Shown piece after piece: positions 48,101 to 59,700 of a DNA stretch of 64,000 nt; within the stretch, counting starts at the first letter, position 1, and every line of letters starts with the position of its first letter. The position numbers and the translations under genes are program-made. The stretch comes from Lithospermum erythrorhizon. Its lineage: Eukaryota > Streptophyta > Magnoliopsida > Boraginales > Boraginaceae. The notes under the pieces were generated by a model. It was given only the letters and a program-made list of their open reading frames with translations. It was not told where the DNA came from and did not search any database. The DNA lies in the NCBI GenBank assembly GCA_019722365.1, contig JADFUC010001995.1, forward strand, positions 806,001-870,000, read 5' to 3'.

Positions 48101-48591
48101 TCTAACAATTCTACTACAAAAATATCAGGTCTCTCTTGGTCATGAGAGGGAACAGCGCTGAGACAGCTAGGCATGTCATGTGTGCATCTTCAAACAAGAG
48201 GGTGAGCATTACATTCTTCAGAATCCAAACCAGGAACCGAAATGGCATGTCAGAAGTGCCACATTTTAATAGCGCAATTTCATTGTGCCAACCCGGGATG
48301 CCTACTCCAACTACAGAGCCAAATGTTGCATTCAATGACTACAAGACTATGAGCATGTTTCCTAAATGCAATATCCTTCCTCAACCAATGCTAATGTTTG
48401 CACCAATGAGCCCCATTGTTATGACTCCTACAAGGGTCCCTCTAGGTGGCACTGGGGTGTTCTTGCCTTTTAAAGGGTCTAGGAAATCAGCAAGACATTT
48501 TCCACCACGCGCTCATAAAGGTCGATTTCTTTCTCTTCCTTCTCCGCCTGAGCCTAAACCGAGACCCGTTGATGATGAAAAAGTATTGTAG
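45110..48591 (+). pseudogene. ALKBH10B: ALKBH9/10-type RNA demethylase with disrupted exon 1
   Basis: 2-oxoglutarate/Fe(II) oxygenase of the plant ALKBH9/ALKBH10 group (m6A demethylases in Arabidopsis). Seven exons: 45110-45492, 46678-46808, 46906-47023, 47295-47396, 47509-47624, 47775-47929 and 48129-48591. Exon 1 opens with NSDEFCNKDAMLAWFKGEFA, typical of the family. The catalytic region is intact: AGQNGELSG, GCIINFFNEGEYSQPF, the HxE iron ligands in KPPHLEQPISTL, and RHVMC for the distal His; the C-terminus has GTGVFLPF. Exon 1 carries an apparent extra base near 45389 (frame ends VEMV-stop) and, in the continuing frame, a TAA at 45399-45401. The summed length is one base over a whole frame. 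Either this copy is decaying or the assembly is wrong here; no later in-frame Met precedes the GQM at exon 2's end. Confidence 0.82.
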
Positions 48592-49282
48592 CTGTCTTCT
48601 ACCAATATGAAACGATCAAGTAGCTATTGTTGCTCAAATTCAAACTGTACAATGAGGCTCTTCGCTTGAGCTTTGTTTTTTCCTGAATTGTAGGTTCGAC
48701 AATTGTTGTTATACTACCATTTTCATGGTACCAATTGTGGCACTTTGGTGATATTGTGAGTAGTCTTTTAAGATAGTTGAATGATGTATTTTACAAAATT
48801 TATGTACGGAGTATTAAGATTATCAGGGCTGAACTATTTGCACACTCAAACAATGTTTTGTTTATCTTTTACCTATTCTGTGGGGAAATTTTGAAAACTA
48901 GCACCAACTCAATATTTTTATTAATTTATGCTTTCAAATTTTTATCTTCGTATTACAATTTCCTCTCAAAAAAACAAACTACCCCCTCACTTTATTTTGT
49001 CACTTCTTGTTAATCGCGCAGCGCTTTACTTACCTCCACCACCCACATTAAATGAATTGGAACCCGATCGGATAGTGTTTGGGGCTTTTAGTTGGCTTTT
49101 TTCTTTCTTTTTTAAAAACCTGGCTAAGGACTGTAAGGAGCATATGGCCTTAGCGCCACCGGCCCTTCGGGTAAACTTCAGGTCGTACATTTCTTGGCGA
49201 CCGCCTTGGCATGGCGCCATTTCACCGCTATGCCTCGACCAAAAACCACCACCACCGCCCATACATACCAAAACATAAATTT
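48592..49282. other. Intergenic with a GC-richer, doubly open stretch
   Basis: 3' region of the ALKBH10-like gene, then from about 49020 a GC-rich stretch open on both strands for more than 80 codons (for example NLAKDCKEHMALAPPALRVN on the plus strand and MYDLKFTRRAGGAKAICSLQ on the minus strand). I cannot assign it to a family; it may be part of a transposon. Confidence 0.35.
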
Positions 49283-49283
49283 T

Positions 49284-49367
49284 CACCAAAAAGCACCACT
49301 AAACACCAATATACACTAAGATTGGTGTATATTGGTGTATTTTGGTGTTTAGTGGTATTTTTTGGTG
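49284..49367. repeat. 33-bp inverted repeat (CACCAAAAA...TTTTTGGTG)
   Basis: 49284-49316 begins CACCAAAAAGCACCACTAAA; 49335-49367, reverse-complemented, begins CACCAAAAAATACCACTAAA. The arms match at nearly all positions around an 18-base loop, so the transcript would fold into a strong hairpin. Confidence 0.8.
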
Positions 49368-49502
49368 TATTCTACCAAACACCACCACCACCAAATATCA
49401 CCACCAACAAAAAGTTTCACCGCGCTACCATAATCGTCACAAAATAATTCCCTGATTAAAATGAAACCCTTGCTTGATTAAAAAGTAGCCGTGATTAAAA
49501 AG

Positions 49503-49715
49503 AAGCGTGGGAGGGGTCGCGATTTGGGTGGGGGGGGAGACATTCAAAAACAAGGGTGGGGAGGTAGGTCCCGAGCTTCGCGGGGCGGGGAGGGGGTTAG
49601 GGGTTGCGGTAGTGTAGGTGAGCAGTGAGGGAGTTGTGTTAAGGGGGTGGGGGTTAGTGGTGGTAGGGGGTTGCGATGGTGGGGAGTGTGGGAGTTCATT
49701 TGTGTGGGGTGGTGG
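49503..49715 (+). repeat. G-rich tract with multiple G4-capable runs
   Basis: More than ten runs of three or more G on the plus strand, including GGGTGGGGGGGGAG, GGGGCGGGGAGGGGG and GGGGGTGGGGGTT, interrupted mainly by T and A. Flanked by C-rich sequence near 49380-49400. No gene; the open frame at 49618-49812 translates the tract. Confidence 0.8.
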
Positions 49716-50639
49716 TGGGGTAGTGATTTGGAAAGAGATGGAAGAAAGAGAGGGAGGAGGTATTTTTAATAACTACCGCCAAAGGTTGTGCCATTTAGTA
49801 CAAAAAATTTGAAATGTTCCAAAGTGTGCCATTCTCAAAATTTCTCGATGCATCTCGACTCCAAATTAAAACTATTTGATGAACGTTAGAAAAGGCATTT
49901 CCAACAAGAATTTATAATTTAGACATGTACATTTTTTAGAAAAATATTTGATCATTAATTTAATACTCCAATAAATATAAAATAAATCATTGTATTTGTT
50001 ATTAAAAACAATTTCACCTTTATACCATCTAGACAAAACCTTGATAAGTTGTCCGTGACAAAGGTCTACAATATTTTGAAGAATACGACTTTTACATAAC
50101 TTTCAAAGCTTTATGAGTTTGACTACACATCCTTACTTTCTAGGCAAAGTTCGGAAAATCAGTGTTTTCCCCTCCACTTTTTTGCCTTTTGTTTCTCCAA
50201 TAAGCTCCCCATTATCCTTCATCGTCATTGGATTTTTACAATTATACGATTATTTTAAAGATTTTAATTACAAGATATTCCCATTCGTATCACCAAGCCT
50301 ATTACAAAAAGAAGATACATAAGTATTACAAATGATGTTAGTGCCTAAACATATATAGATGTTAGTGCATAGAAGTTGGTCAAGTATTTCGCATGTTACG
50401 ACCAACTGTGCTTGACAGATGGTAGCAATTATTCGAGAATTGAGAGAATCTTCTGGCATAAAATTTTGTTGACTTGAAGAAAGATCTTAGAAGATACTGA
50501 TTCTATTTAGGAAAAAGGCATTACTTAATGATCGAGAACAAGATCTGTAGCGTCCAAAAATAAAAGAAGGAAAGAGGGACCGATTCATTTTAATACCCTG
50601 AGGATGGAAGTTTTCATTTATAGTAATATTTCTTTATAA
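49716..50639. other. AT-rich intergenic sequence
   Basis: No gene, and no repeat that I can place. Confidence 0.4.
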
Positions 50640-52050
50640 ATGTTGGATGTCTTATACATTATATGTAATGGCTTCTAATGCGAGACGGTGAAAAGTCTGC
50701 AGGAAACAAAGAGGGGATTACGCATATTGTTGAAGCTTACGAGGCTTTGTGAGAGTATTTATTGTGTAAATTTGAGATATGCGAATTATTTCTATAAACT
50801 CCTTTAGTATTGTACAAGCCCATGCATGACACACAGTTTACAACGGTCTTATTTTGAGTGAAAGATCCACGTGGTTGACACATACTAGGGATAGTAGTGT
50901 AGTGAAGGATGGGAGTGTTACAATTCGGGGAGTGGAAACATACATTCGGATTGAATTAGAATGGGAGAAATGGGAGTTGTGGTTAATTACTGTCACCTTG
51001 TTATACGTGGTAGATTACACAATTTCAGTTGGTATCAAAGTAGGCACTCTATCTTATAAGAGGGAGATCAGTGTAATCTTTTTTTTTATGGAGAGTTTTA
51101 GAGAAGGAGGGTCAACGACTCGACCACCTGTCCTTGTGAGGTCAACTATGCCTCTGGAGGCAGAATGACTACGTTCTTAAAATCACTTGATACGAGAATA
51201 TGGAGAGTTGTACGTGTTGGATGGGTGCTCCCTCACATCGGAAATACGGAGGTGTACCCATCATGAAGTCGGAGGTGTGGTCCATTGAAGAACAAGAGCT
51301 TGCGCTTGCAAATAACAAGGCTATGAATGCTATCTTCAATGTTGTTGACTTAAATGTGTTTAAGTTAATTAATATATGTACTAAGGCGAAAGCTGCATGG
51401 ATGCTTCCTGCGCTGCATAGGACAGAATGCAGATAGCCGAGACTTAATGACTAACCACTAGGTTTGAAATTCTGAGGATGGAGGATGATGAGTCTATAGC
51501 AATGTACAACAACAAACTGAAGGATATGGCTAATGAGTCGTTTGCTCTAGGCGAACCAATGAGTAATGAAAAATTGGTGAGAAAAGTACTTGACGTTACA
51601 AAGGATTATTTCGCCGTGCGCTGAAGAAGCACAAGATTTGACCATCATGAGCATCAATGAGGAGGGCAAGTAAAAGAAAGGTATTGCGTTGAAAGTCTCC
51701 TCTAGAGGATATAAGCAGATGAAGATTTGGGAGAAACTATAAACATGCTCGCTAAGAACTTCAACAAGACTCTCAAAAGATTCAACAACCAAGCCTTCCC
51801 ATTGGTGGTAGCGGACTCTTGATGCATCGGTGGTGGCGAAACAACAGTTGGAAAACCCGACAAATAAAGGAGACTCAGTGCGGGCCAATCCAAAAATCTA
51901 AAAGAATTGATTAAGAGAATGTGAAGACTTTGGACACATTCAAAGCGAAGAATGTCCCAACTATCTCAGAAACAAATCTATTAAAACAAGAGGCCTCTAG
52001 AACTACATAATCACATGTGAGGTGAAATCTTAAATCGAAGTTAGTGAGAG
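50640..52050 (+). mobile_element. Ty1/Copia retrotransposon relic (LTR end, PBS, gag)
   Basis: TTGGTATCAAAGTAGGC at 51029-51045 resembles a primer-binding site complementary to initiator Met-tRNA (TGGTATCAGAGC), so sequence from about 50640 to 51027 may be the left LTR. Gag follows in broken frames: FLKSLDTRIW (51170-51200), NNKAMNAIFNVVDLNVFKLI (about 51310-51370), RFEILRMEDDESIAMYNNKL, DMANESFALGEP and EKLVRKVL, all typical of the Copia gag (UBN2) domain. A CCHC knuckle relic (ECEDFGHIQSEECPNYL, 51917-51967) lacks its first Cys. Protease, integrase and RT were not found. Several frameshifts and stops make it inactive. Confidence 0.87.
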
Positions 52051-52189
52051 GGTATGGCTTATCAGGTTATGAAGTCCACAGTGGTAGCATGAGTCTCAGG
52101 CAACTGCGATAAGTATATAAACTACGAAATAGACGGAGATCAATTCAAAGCTAGAATCGAATCAATCTGATGACAAGAGAATCTTATTT

Positions 52190-52600
52190 TAAGGCTTCAC
52201 AGGCTCGGATATATCCGAGTCAGAGGCCAGGTCTCAAAGAGTCCGTGAGGGCAGGAATCATCACATTTCTTTGGGAGCTTAAATCCAGTCAGGTGAGTCA
52301 GTCAGAATCGAGGTCAGTCGAGCTCAGACTCGAGCCAAATAAAGTCAAATCCAAATCGAGTGGCTCAAAACAACATCCAAATTAAATCAAGTTAAGTTCA
52401 AGCTCATGCTTTCAGTCAATGTCTATCGAAATCAGTCAATTCAATGACGAGACATTTAAATAAATCGTCGATAATGACTTTAAGGATCCATAGTTTGGAC
52501 AGTCGATCCTCTTCGATTTGATAAAACCTGTATACTGAGAATTTTTCCCTTATAATAGAATTTATTTTGTACCCTTATCATAAATAATAAAAATTCTTCT
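52190..52600 (+). mobile_element. LTR-like relic, second copy of the 27-kb family
   Basis: Ordered words shared with 27150-27600: GGCTCGGATAT, AGTCAAATCCAAATCGAG, AAATCGTCGATAATG, ATAGTTTGGACA, TTCGATTTGATAAAA, CTGAGAATTTTT and TAGAATTTATTTTG. The orientation is the same. It abuts the Copia relic, suggesting nested or neighbouring insertions. Confidence 0.6.
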
Positions 52601-53368
52601 TTCCATTACAACATAACCTCAGGAAATAAAATGTCAATGAAAATTTATGTTGTTTTTTTAGTTCACCTTGTTTGGGTCCACCTGAGTTAACGAAGGTCAG
52701 TAATCACCTGATTTTTATTAACAAAAATGGCATGTAATCAAGATGTATATTATTTTTAATTATGGTTCTCATCATTCACCTAAAAATTTAATACTCTTAG
52801 TAATATTCAAAATCTTTCTAAAACATTCATGTTTCTTACTCCGTCGTTACATAGGTTAATTACCTACACTTTCACTCTAATCCAAACATATTAATATTTT
52901 GACTCATAACACTCCATCAATTTTATCGTGCGATAAAAAATCATATTCCATATTTCATTAACATCATATTTAATAAGATAAGCAAATATATAAAACACAA
53001 TAAAACATGAACATAAAATGTTAAATTAGGATGAATTAATCAAGACATCATTCCATTGGTAAAAGCTGAATATTTATTATGCCCACTAAACTCTTCAAGG
53101 GTAATAGGTTAGAAACTTTTTATAAGGAGCGAATCTTGTGTTTGATGATTAAATTTTTTTTAATACCGATCGATTAAATACATCTAGTTAATTTTTAAAT
53201 ATCTTATTTGAAAGCTCGACATCTTGTTCAATCCAAACATGTCATTACCCTTTGGAGTTTGACATACCCATGAGATGAAAGAGAAATTTAACAACTAAGG
53301 ACTCAAGTCCTTCTGATTCGCACTATAACTTAATTATATCTCTATATTCTTGATTCTATTCAACAAAA
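52601..53368. other. AT-rich intergenic sequence
   Basis: No gene seen. Confidence 0.4.
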
Positions 53369-53707
53369 ATATTCAATTTTTATTCATCCATTTTTGTTTA
53401 TGCCATAAATTTATCAAACTTCAATTTCATCAAATCAATAAAAAAAACCCAATTTTTATTCATCCATTATTATATGTATACTATAGCAAAGTAAAACATT
53501 CTATTTAAATCAGAAAGATTCAATTTTATATACACTATAACTTAATGAAACTTCAATTTTATGAAACTTCAATTTTATTAAATCAAGAAAAAGACTCAAT
53601 TTTTATATACACTATAACTTAATGAAACTTCAATTTTGTTAAATCAATAAAAAGATTCAATTTTTATTTGACCATTTTTGTTTATAGTACCATAAATTGA
53701 TTCAAGA
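53369..53707 (+). repeat. Five-unit tandem repeat directly upstream of the BSL1 start codon
   Basis: Units of about 58-74 bases start near 53369, 53440, 53513, 53587 and 53650. Each contains TCAATTTTTAT, often ACACTATAACTTAATGAAAC or CATCCATTTTTGTTTAT, and ends ..AAATCAAT/AAG followed by AAAAA. The last unit runs into the BSL1 ATG at 53711, so the array is in the promoter or 5' UTR. Confidence 0.8.
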
Positions 53708-53710
53708 AAA

Positions 53711-56700
53711 ATGGGTTCAAAGCCATGGCTACAACCTGCTCCAACATATAGGATTTTGGAGAGTTTTTGGGATTCAGATGAGGATGATCCAGGCCCACGT
53801 TGTGGTCATACTTTGACAGCTGTTGCTGCTACCAAGAATCATGGCCCTAGGCTCATACTTTTTGGTGGCGCCACTGCAATTGAGGGGGGCAATGGTGGTG
53901 CTGGTGGGATTAGTAAATTCAATTACCCTTTTAGCTTTATGTTATGTTTACTCAGTTTCCCAAAAGATTGTCCAGTTTTGAGTTTTTTTTATGAGTTTTG
54001 AAGTTGGGTGTTTTTGTTTTTTGTATAGGTTGTGTAATGTTTGTTGAATAATGTGTCAAAAGATTGGGTTTTTAGTGGACTTTGTAGTTAAGATGACAAG
54101 TTTGATTTGAATCGAAGTTATGTGTCAATTTAGGCTATAACATTTGTTAATTTTGACCATTGAAAAAAGAGTGGACAATCTTTTTCACATTTAGGGGTAC
54201 TTGTTATGCTTGTGTTTGAGTTTGATGTTTTTTTTTCTTGTTGAATTTGGTTAGGGCTTGCTGGGGTAACTAATACTGTGCATTCTTATGTTCTCACTGA
54301 AATGGACCGGAGCCAATGTGCCTTCTCGATTAATCTTTGCTGAAATTTACTTAGATTGTTTTTCTATCTGGGTGTTGAATTTGTATGCTAGTGTTTGAGA
54401 ATATGTGAAATTATATTGGAAATGGTCTAAAGTTGCCGTCTTTTGTCAAATTTTATTCCTTTTAAAGAGTAAGACCAGCCGGTGAACCCCCATCACCTAG
54501 GGCGGCACATGCTGCTGCTGCTGTTGGCACAATGGTTGTGTTTCAGGTAAGTTGGAATCAATAAAATTATGATAATAAATTGATTTTTATTGATTTTGTC
54601 CCGTTTGGTGTTTGTTTATATTGAAGAATTGTATGCTTACAGGGTGGGATTGGTCCTTCTGGACATTCAACCGATGATCTTTATGTGCTCGACTTAACCA
54701 ATGACAAGTTTAAGTGGCACCGGTGAGATTCCGTAAATAATTGGGGAGATTTCCGCTCGTCTGATAGTGCTTTTGTTTACTAATTGAAGGCATTGTTATT
54801 GTTTCGGAGTGCAGAGTTGTAGTTCAAGGACAAGGTCCTGGTCCACGGTATGGCCATGTTATGGACTTGGTAGCACAGAGATACCTCGTAACTGTTAGTG
54901 GAAATGACGGTGAGGCAAAATTGTTTTTGTATCAATCATCTAAGTTATTCTGATATGTTATTAGCTTTTTTATGGAGAACGCTCTAACGCGAGAGTTAAG
55001 AGAAGTGGACATTCTGCAAAACATGAAATTCAAGGATATCGATTATTGATTATAGTTAGGTAGGAATTCAACGCAACTATTAATATTTTTGGCTGACTTT
55101 CACCTAGGTAGAGATTTTTATTTCTAAGATATTCTTTTTGGTAGAATAAAGTATGACTAACTCACAATAGAGAAGTTTTAAGCCACCCTCCTCGTTCCAA
55201 TATATAACCTTGTAAGTTCCTTCATAAATTATTTGGTAAGATTTGGTAGTGCTTAAAGAGATTTGTTGTATGGCAATTTCAAAGAATAAGTTCTATTTAG
55301 AATCCATTGAAATATTTTGTCCATCTCCATCAAGGTTGTGACATATATATTTCTTTTTAAGATTTATTTTATTCATATAATCTAGATTGCATAATTAATC
55401 TTCCATTACTAGACTGCCACGGTAAAACTTAGTTAGTTAGAAGTTTTATGTAAGGATTTTATCTTTTGTCGTGTTCTCTATTAACGATTGTTGTCTATAA
55501 TTAAGCTTAGGTTGCTGCCCCTGTCAAATTTAAATTACATTCTAGCATTTATGTTTCTCTTGCTTAACATTAATGACATTCTACGTTTTGAAGATAAATG
55601 TTCACACTACTTTTCCCCCATTTTCCGATAATTGTTATTTTGCAGGGAAAGAATAGCCAACTTCTTTTATTACTTCACATTTCATGAAACATTATTTCAT
55701 ACAGTAAAAAGGATGACCACCTGAGCTAGGGGGTTAATGTTCATACTTCATACTTTGTTTTATTGGTTGCTAAGTAACTGTTCGCACTCGCCTATTTATA
55801 AGCATTCAATAAGTATTTCATTCTCACTGATGGGCTGTAAATGGTATATTTGCACCCATATTTCTTCTTAGCTGAACATTTCCTGGTTGCAGGAAAACGA
55901 GTGTTATCAGATGCTTGGGCTTTAGATACGGCTCAGAAACCTTATGCATGGCAGCGACTTAATCCAGAAGGTGATAGACCATCTGCTAGAATGTGAGTGT
56001 GACTGTTTATTCCTGATCATGATAATAGATAATATACCTAAATTACACCCGATTAGCATTAATGTCTAAATGGGGAAGACTCTTTTTGCTGGTCGGAAAG
56101 GGGAAGAGGAGAACTTTCCTATTTTATGTTTAGTATGAAGGAGAGCTCCATGTCCACTTTTCGTTATTAAATGTGGAAGGTTGTTAGGAAAGAGGTGGGA
56201 AAGCTCCTGCCGAGGGCTACACCCTTTTTACCTTCCAACAAAACTTAATCCTGGCACTCTCCTTTCCCCTTCTCCATTCCACCCCACTTTCATGGGAAGT
56301 GGGAATCAAATAAAACCTTATACTGTACAAGTTTCCATGGCCATTGGCTTCTTCTACCTGTAGATCAAGGAAATAAGTAAAAAATTGGCACAAATTTGTA
56401 ATTGCAAATAAATGCTTATCTATCTTCTGGCAAGGAAAAAGAATTAAGAATGGTGACATATGTGAAGTATCTCATCCTGACTGTTCCTTAAGACTAGAAA
56501 TATCTAATAGACTATAAATAACTACTCCCTCCATTTTTTTTTATTTGTCGTTTTAGCAATTTGACATAAATTAAGGAAAAGAAAAAATAGTCAAAAAGTA
56601 CATTAAAAATGTAGAATGACAATCATTTAAAACTATATCATTGGTTGGTTGATAATTTCATGAGAAAAAGTAGTCAAAAAGTACATTGAAAATGTAGGAG

Positions 56701-59700
56701 TACAATTTTCTATGCTAGAATGACAAATATTTTGAAACAAAAAATTTAGGCTAAAACGACAAATAAAAAAAACGGAGGGAGTATTAGATATTCTGGAATT
56801 ATACTATTTTTTACTGTGAACATTTCTTGTGGTATTGTGTTGCCAAATTCACCTATTCAGAGTATTAATTTTTTTTAGGTACGCGACTGCTAGTGCTCGC
56901 TCTGATGGTATGTTTCTGCTTTGCGGTGGAAGAGACACTTCAGGCACGGTAAGGTCAATATTGAGTATTTAAAGAACTCAAAACCCTGTTACCTAGGATA
57001 TTGGATTCTTAACTATCTCACATTGAAAAATTAAAGGACTTTTATGTAGATTATTGAGTACCTCCCCCCACCTTCCACACACAGAAAAACACTACAAAGC
57101 ACGAAGAGGAGGGGGGAGAAACTTTGGGACTTCCGCATGGGGATTTCTTACTTATTCAGATGTTTTAGAGATCGAATTACTGTAGTTTCCACATAAAATA
57201 TTCATGCAAGGACATACACTCAAGATCAACCAATTAGATAAAAAAAAACTAATAGACAGCAGTTACAGCAACACTGGGGTGTTGTTTTGTGTGGGTTTCA
57301 TGATGCATCATAGATATATATCATTTATAGCATTCTCTACTTGAGTTAATTAACGGAATGGTTGCATGCAGCCGTTAGCCGATGCTTATGGACTGCTTAT
57401 GCATAGGAATGGTCAGTGGGAATGGACTCTTGCACCTGGGGCATCACCATCACCGCGTTATCAGCACGCTGCTGTAAGTTTTGTGTGTATTGCATAGTGC
57501 CACCAAGAAGTTAAAAAAATTGAATCAATTCAACTTTATTCTCGAACAAGTGATTCAATAGAAATTGCCCCATTTCTTTCATAAGCCCTTGAAATGGAGA
57601 AACATTAAGAGGATAATGAAGTGTTCTTTTTTAATAGATTCATGACCTTTTTCACTTTTCTTTCATTGTCTTGTCAACTCTTGAATAATTTTATTTGCTT
57701 CTGCGAATGAGCAGACTTCATACATCATTTGTAAATATTTCAAGTCGTTCAGGGGTTTCAGCCTTGAGGTGACCATGAAATCGACAAGGAAAAACCGAAA
57801 AAGTGAAGAAACAAGAAACTCAATTGCTCCTTCCGTTTCTTTCGAAACTAAACACTCCCTCGTTTCAAATAGTTGATGAACTAGATCAAAATTACTTTAT
57901 TAAGGAACTATGAAATTTTATTGCTTTGCCCTGCATTATTTAAGGTAATAATTATACTTAATGATGAGAAGTGGAACTTTGATGGGGTTGAAATCATAAA
58001 GATAAGGGGAGATTATCTTTAAAATTTTATAACATCAGGTGAAAAGAAAATATTTACTAAACGTCAATTACTTTTGAAAGGAGGGAATATAATTTATAAT
58101 GACAGTTTTCTTCCAAAATAAAAGCTGAATGATTGTCCTATCAGGTTTTTGTGGGTGCTAGGTTGCATGTTACAGGAGGTGCTCTTAGGGGTGGGCGAGC
58201 AGTAGAGGGTGAAGTATCCGTTGCAGGTATAATAGGCTGCTTGTTTGTTGTACTAAGCCAAAAATCATTCCAAAATGTGCACACTGATGCAGTCAGTAAA
58301 CATGACTTCTTCACTCCTAAATGTTCAATAGTTTTGGACACTGCCGCTGGAGTTTGGCTAGACAGGAATGGTATAGTAACTTCTACCCGGAGTACTAAAG
58401 GACATGGCGAGCTGGATGCCTCTTCGGAGCTCATGCGCCGTTGTCGCCATGCTGCTGCATCAGTAGGAACTCAAATATACATATATGGCGGTCTTAAAGG
58501 AGGTAAAGGTGAGAAGCTCCTTAATTCTCTCATCCAGTCTATTGTTGTTTGCTAAACCTTATTCTTTTGAACTTGAAACTTTTAAATTTAAATAACTCGG
58601 AGGAAACATCTGAAGTGTGTACATTTAAGTATAAGTTTAATAGTAATTACCTTATTTAAGTTATAGCTACACTTGAGGAAGTTAAGATCCTCTCAGTTTT
58701 CTACCTCTTCAGTTTTACATATTAGAAGATTTAAAAAATTGAGAGGTTCTTAGCTCCACTTAAGGTGAACTATACCTTTAAGAATTAAATATTACAATTG
58801 AAAGATACCCGGTGTGTATTTAAATTTGTTGTTTATGTTCACATGAAATGTGGTTCTTTTATCCTTCTATTTGTCCTGTTATGTTTTATGACCGAAAGGA
58901 ATTTGTTCTTAATCATTCTTTTTGACGAATTGCAGATATATTGTTGGGTGATCTACTGGTTGCAGAAAATTCTCAGTCATCAGATGTAAATTCCCCTGTA
59001 TTATCTCCCGAGAGAACGCCAAGGATGATGAGCCCAAGATCAAATCAGCCTAATATAACTTCATTTACACCGGCACATGCAGAGGGAAATCCTGATGTCC
59101 GGTCCAGTGGTGGTGTGAGGTTATATTTTTGTTCGAATCTCAAAATGTAGATTGAGAGTGTTTACTTAGTATGTAATTGATGGCAATTCTATCCATCACA
59201 GTATGGACAAAAAATCTATGGAGAAACTTGCCGAGGCTGCCGCTGCTGAAGCTCAGGTTGCTAATGCTGTCTGGCAAGCTGCTCAATCAGTATCTTCACC
59301 TCCAGAAGAAACATCGGTTTCAGATGACAATTCACAAGCTGCAGAGACCACATCGGAGGGGAGTGACACAGATTCAGATGTTCGCCTTCACCCTAGAGCT
59401 GTAAGTTAATTGTTCAACATCGTACAAACTATTTGTCGGGTAACTGCAGAATAACAGTTCACGCTATGGCAGGTTGTAGTGGCAAAAGAGACTGTGGGTA
59501 ATTTGGGGGGAATGGTCAGGCAGTTGTCGTTGGATCAATTTGAAAATGAGAGCAGAAGGATGCTTCCGACACAGAATGATCAATCATATCCAACAAAAAA
59601 AATCACCAGACAAAGATCTCCTCAAGGCTTACATAAGAAGGCAAGTTCCTTGTACCTTAGGAGTATAAGATTATCAAACTGAATATATTTAATCATAATA

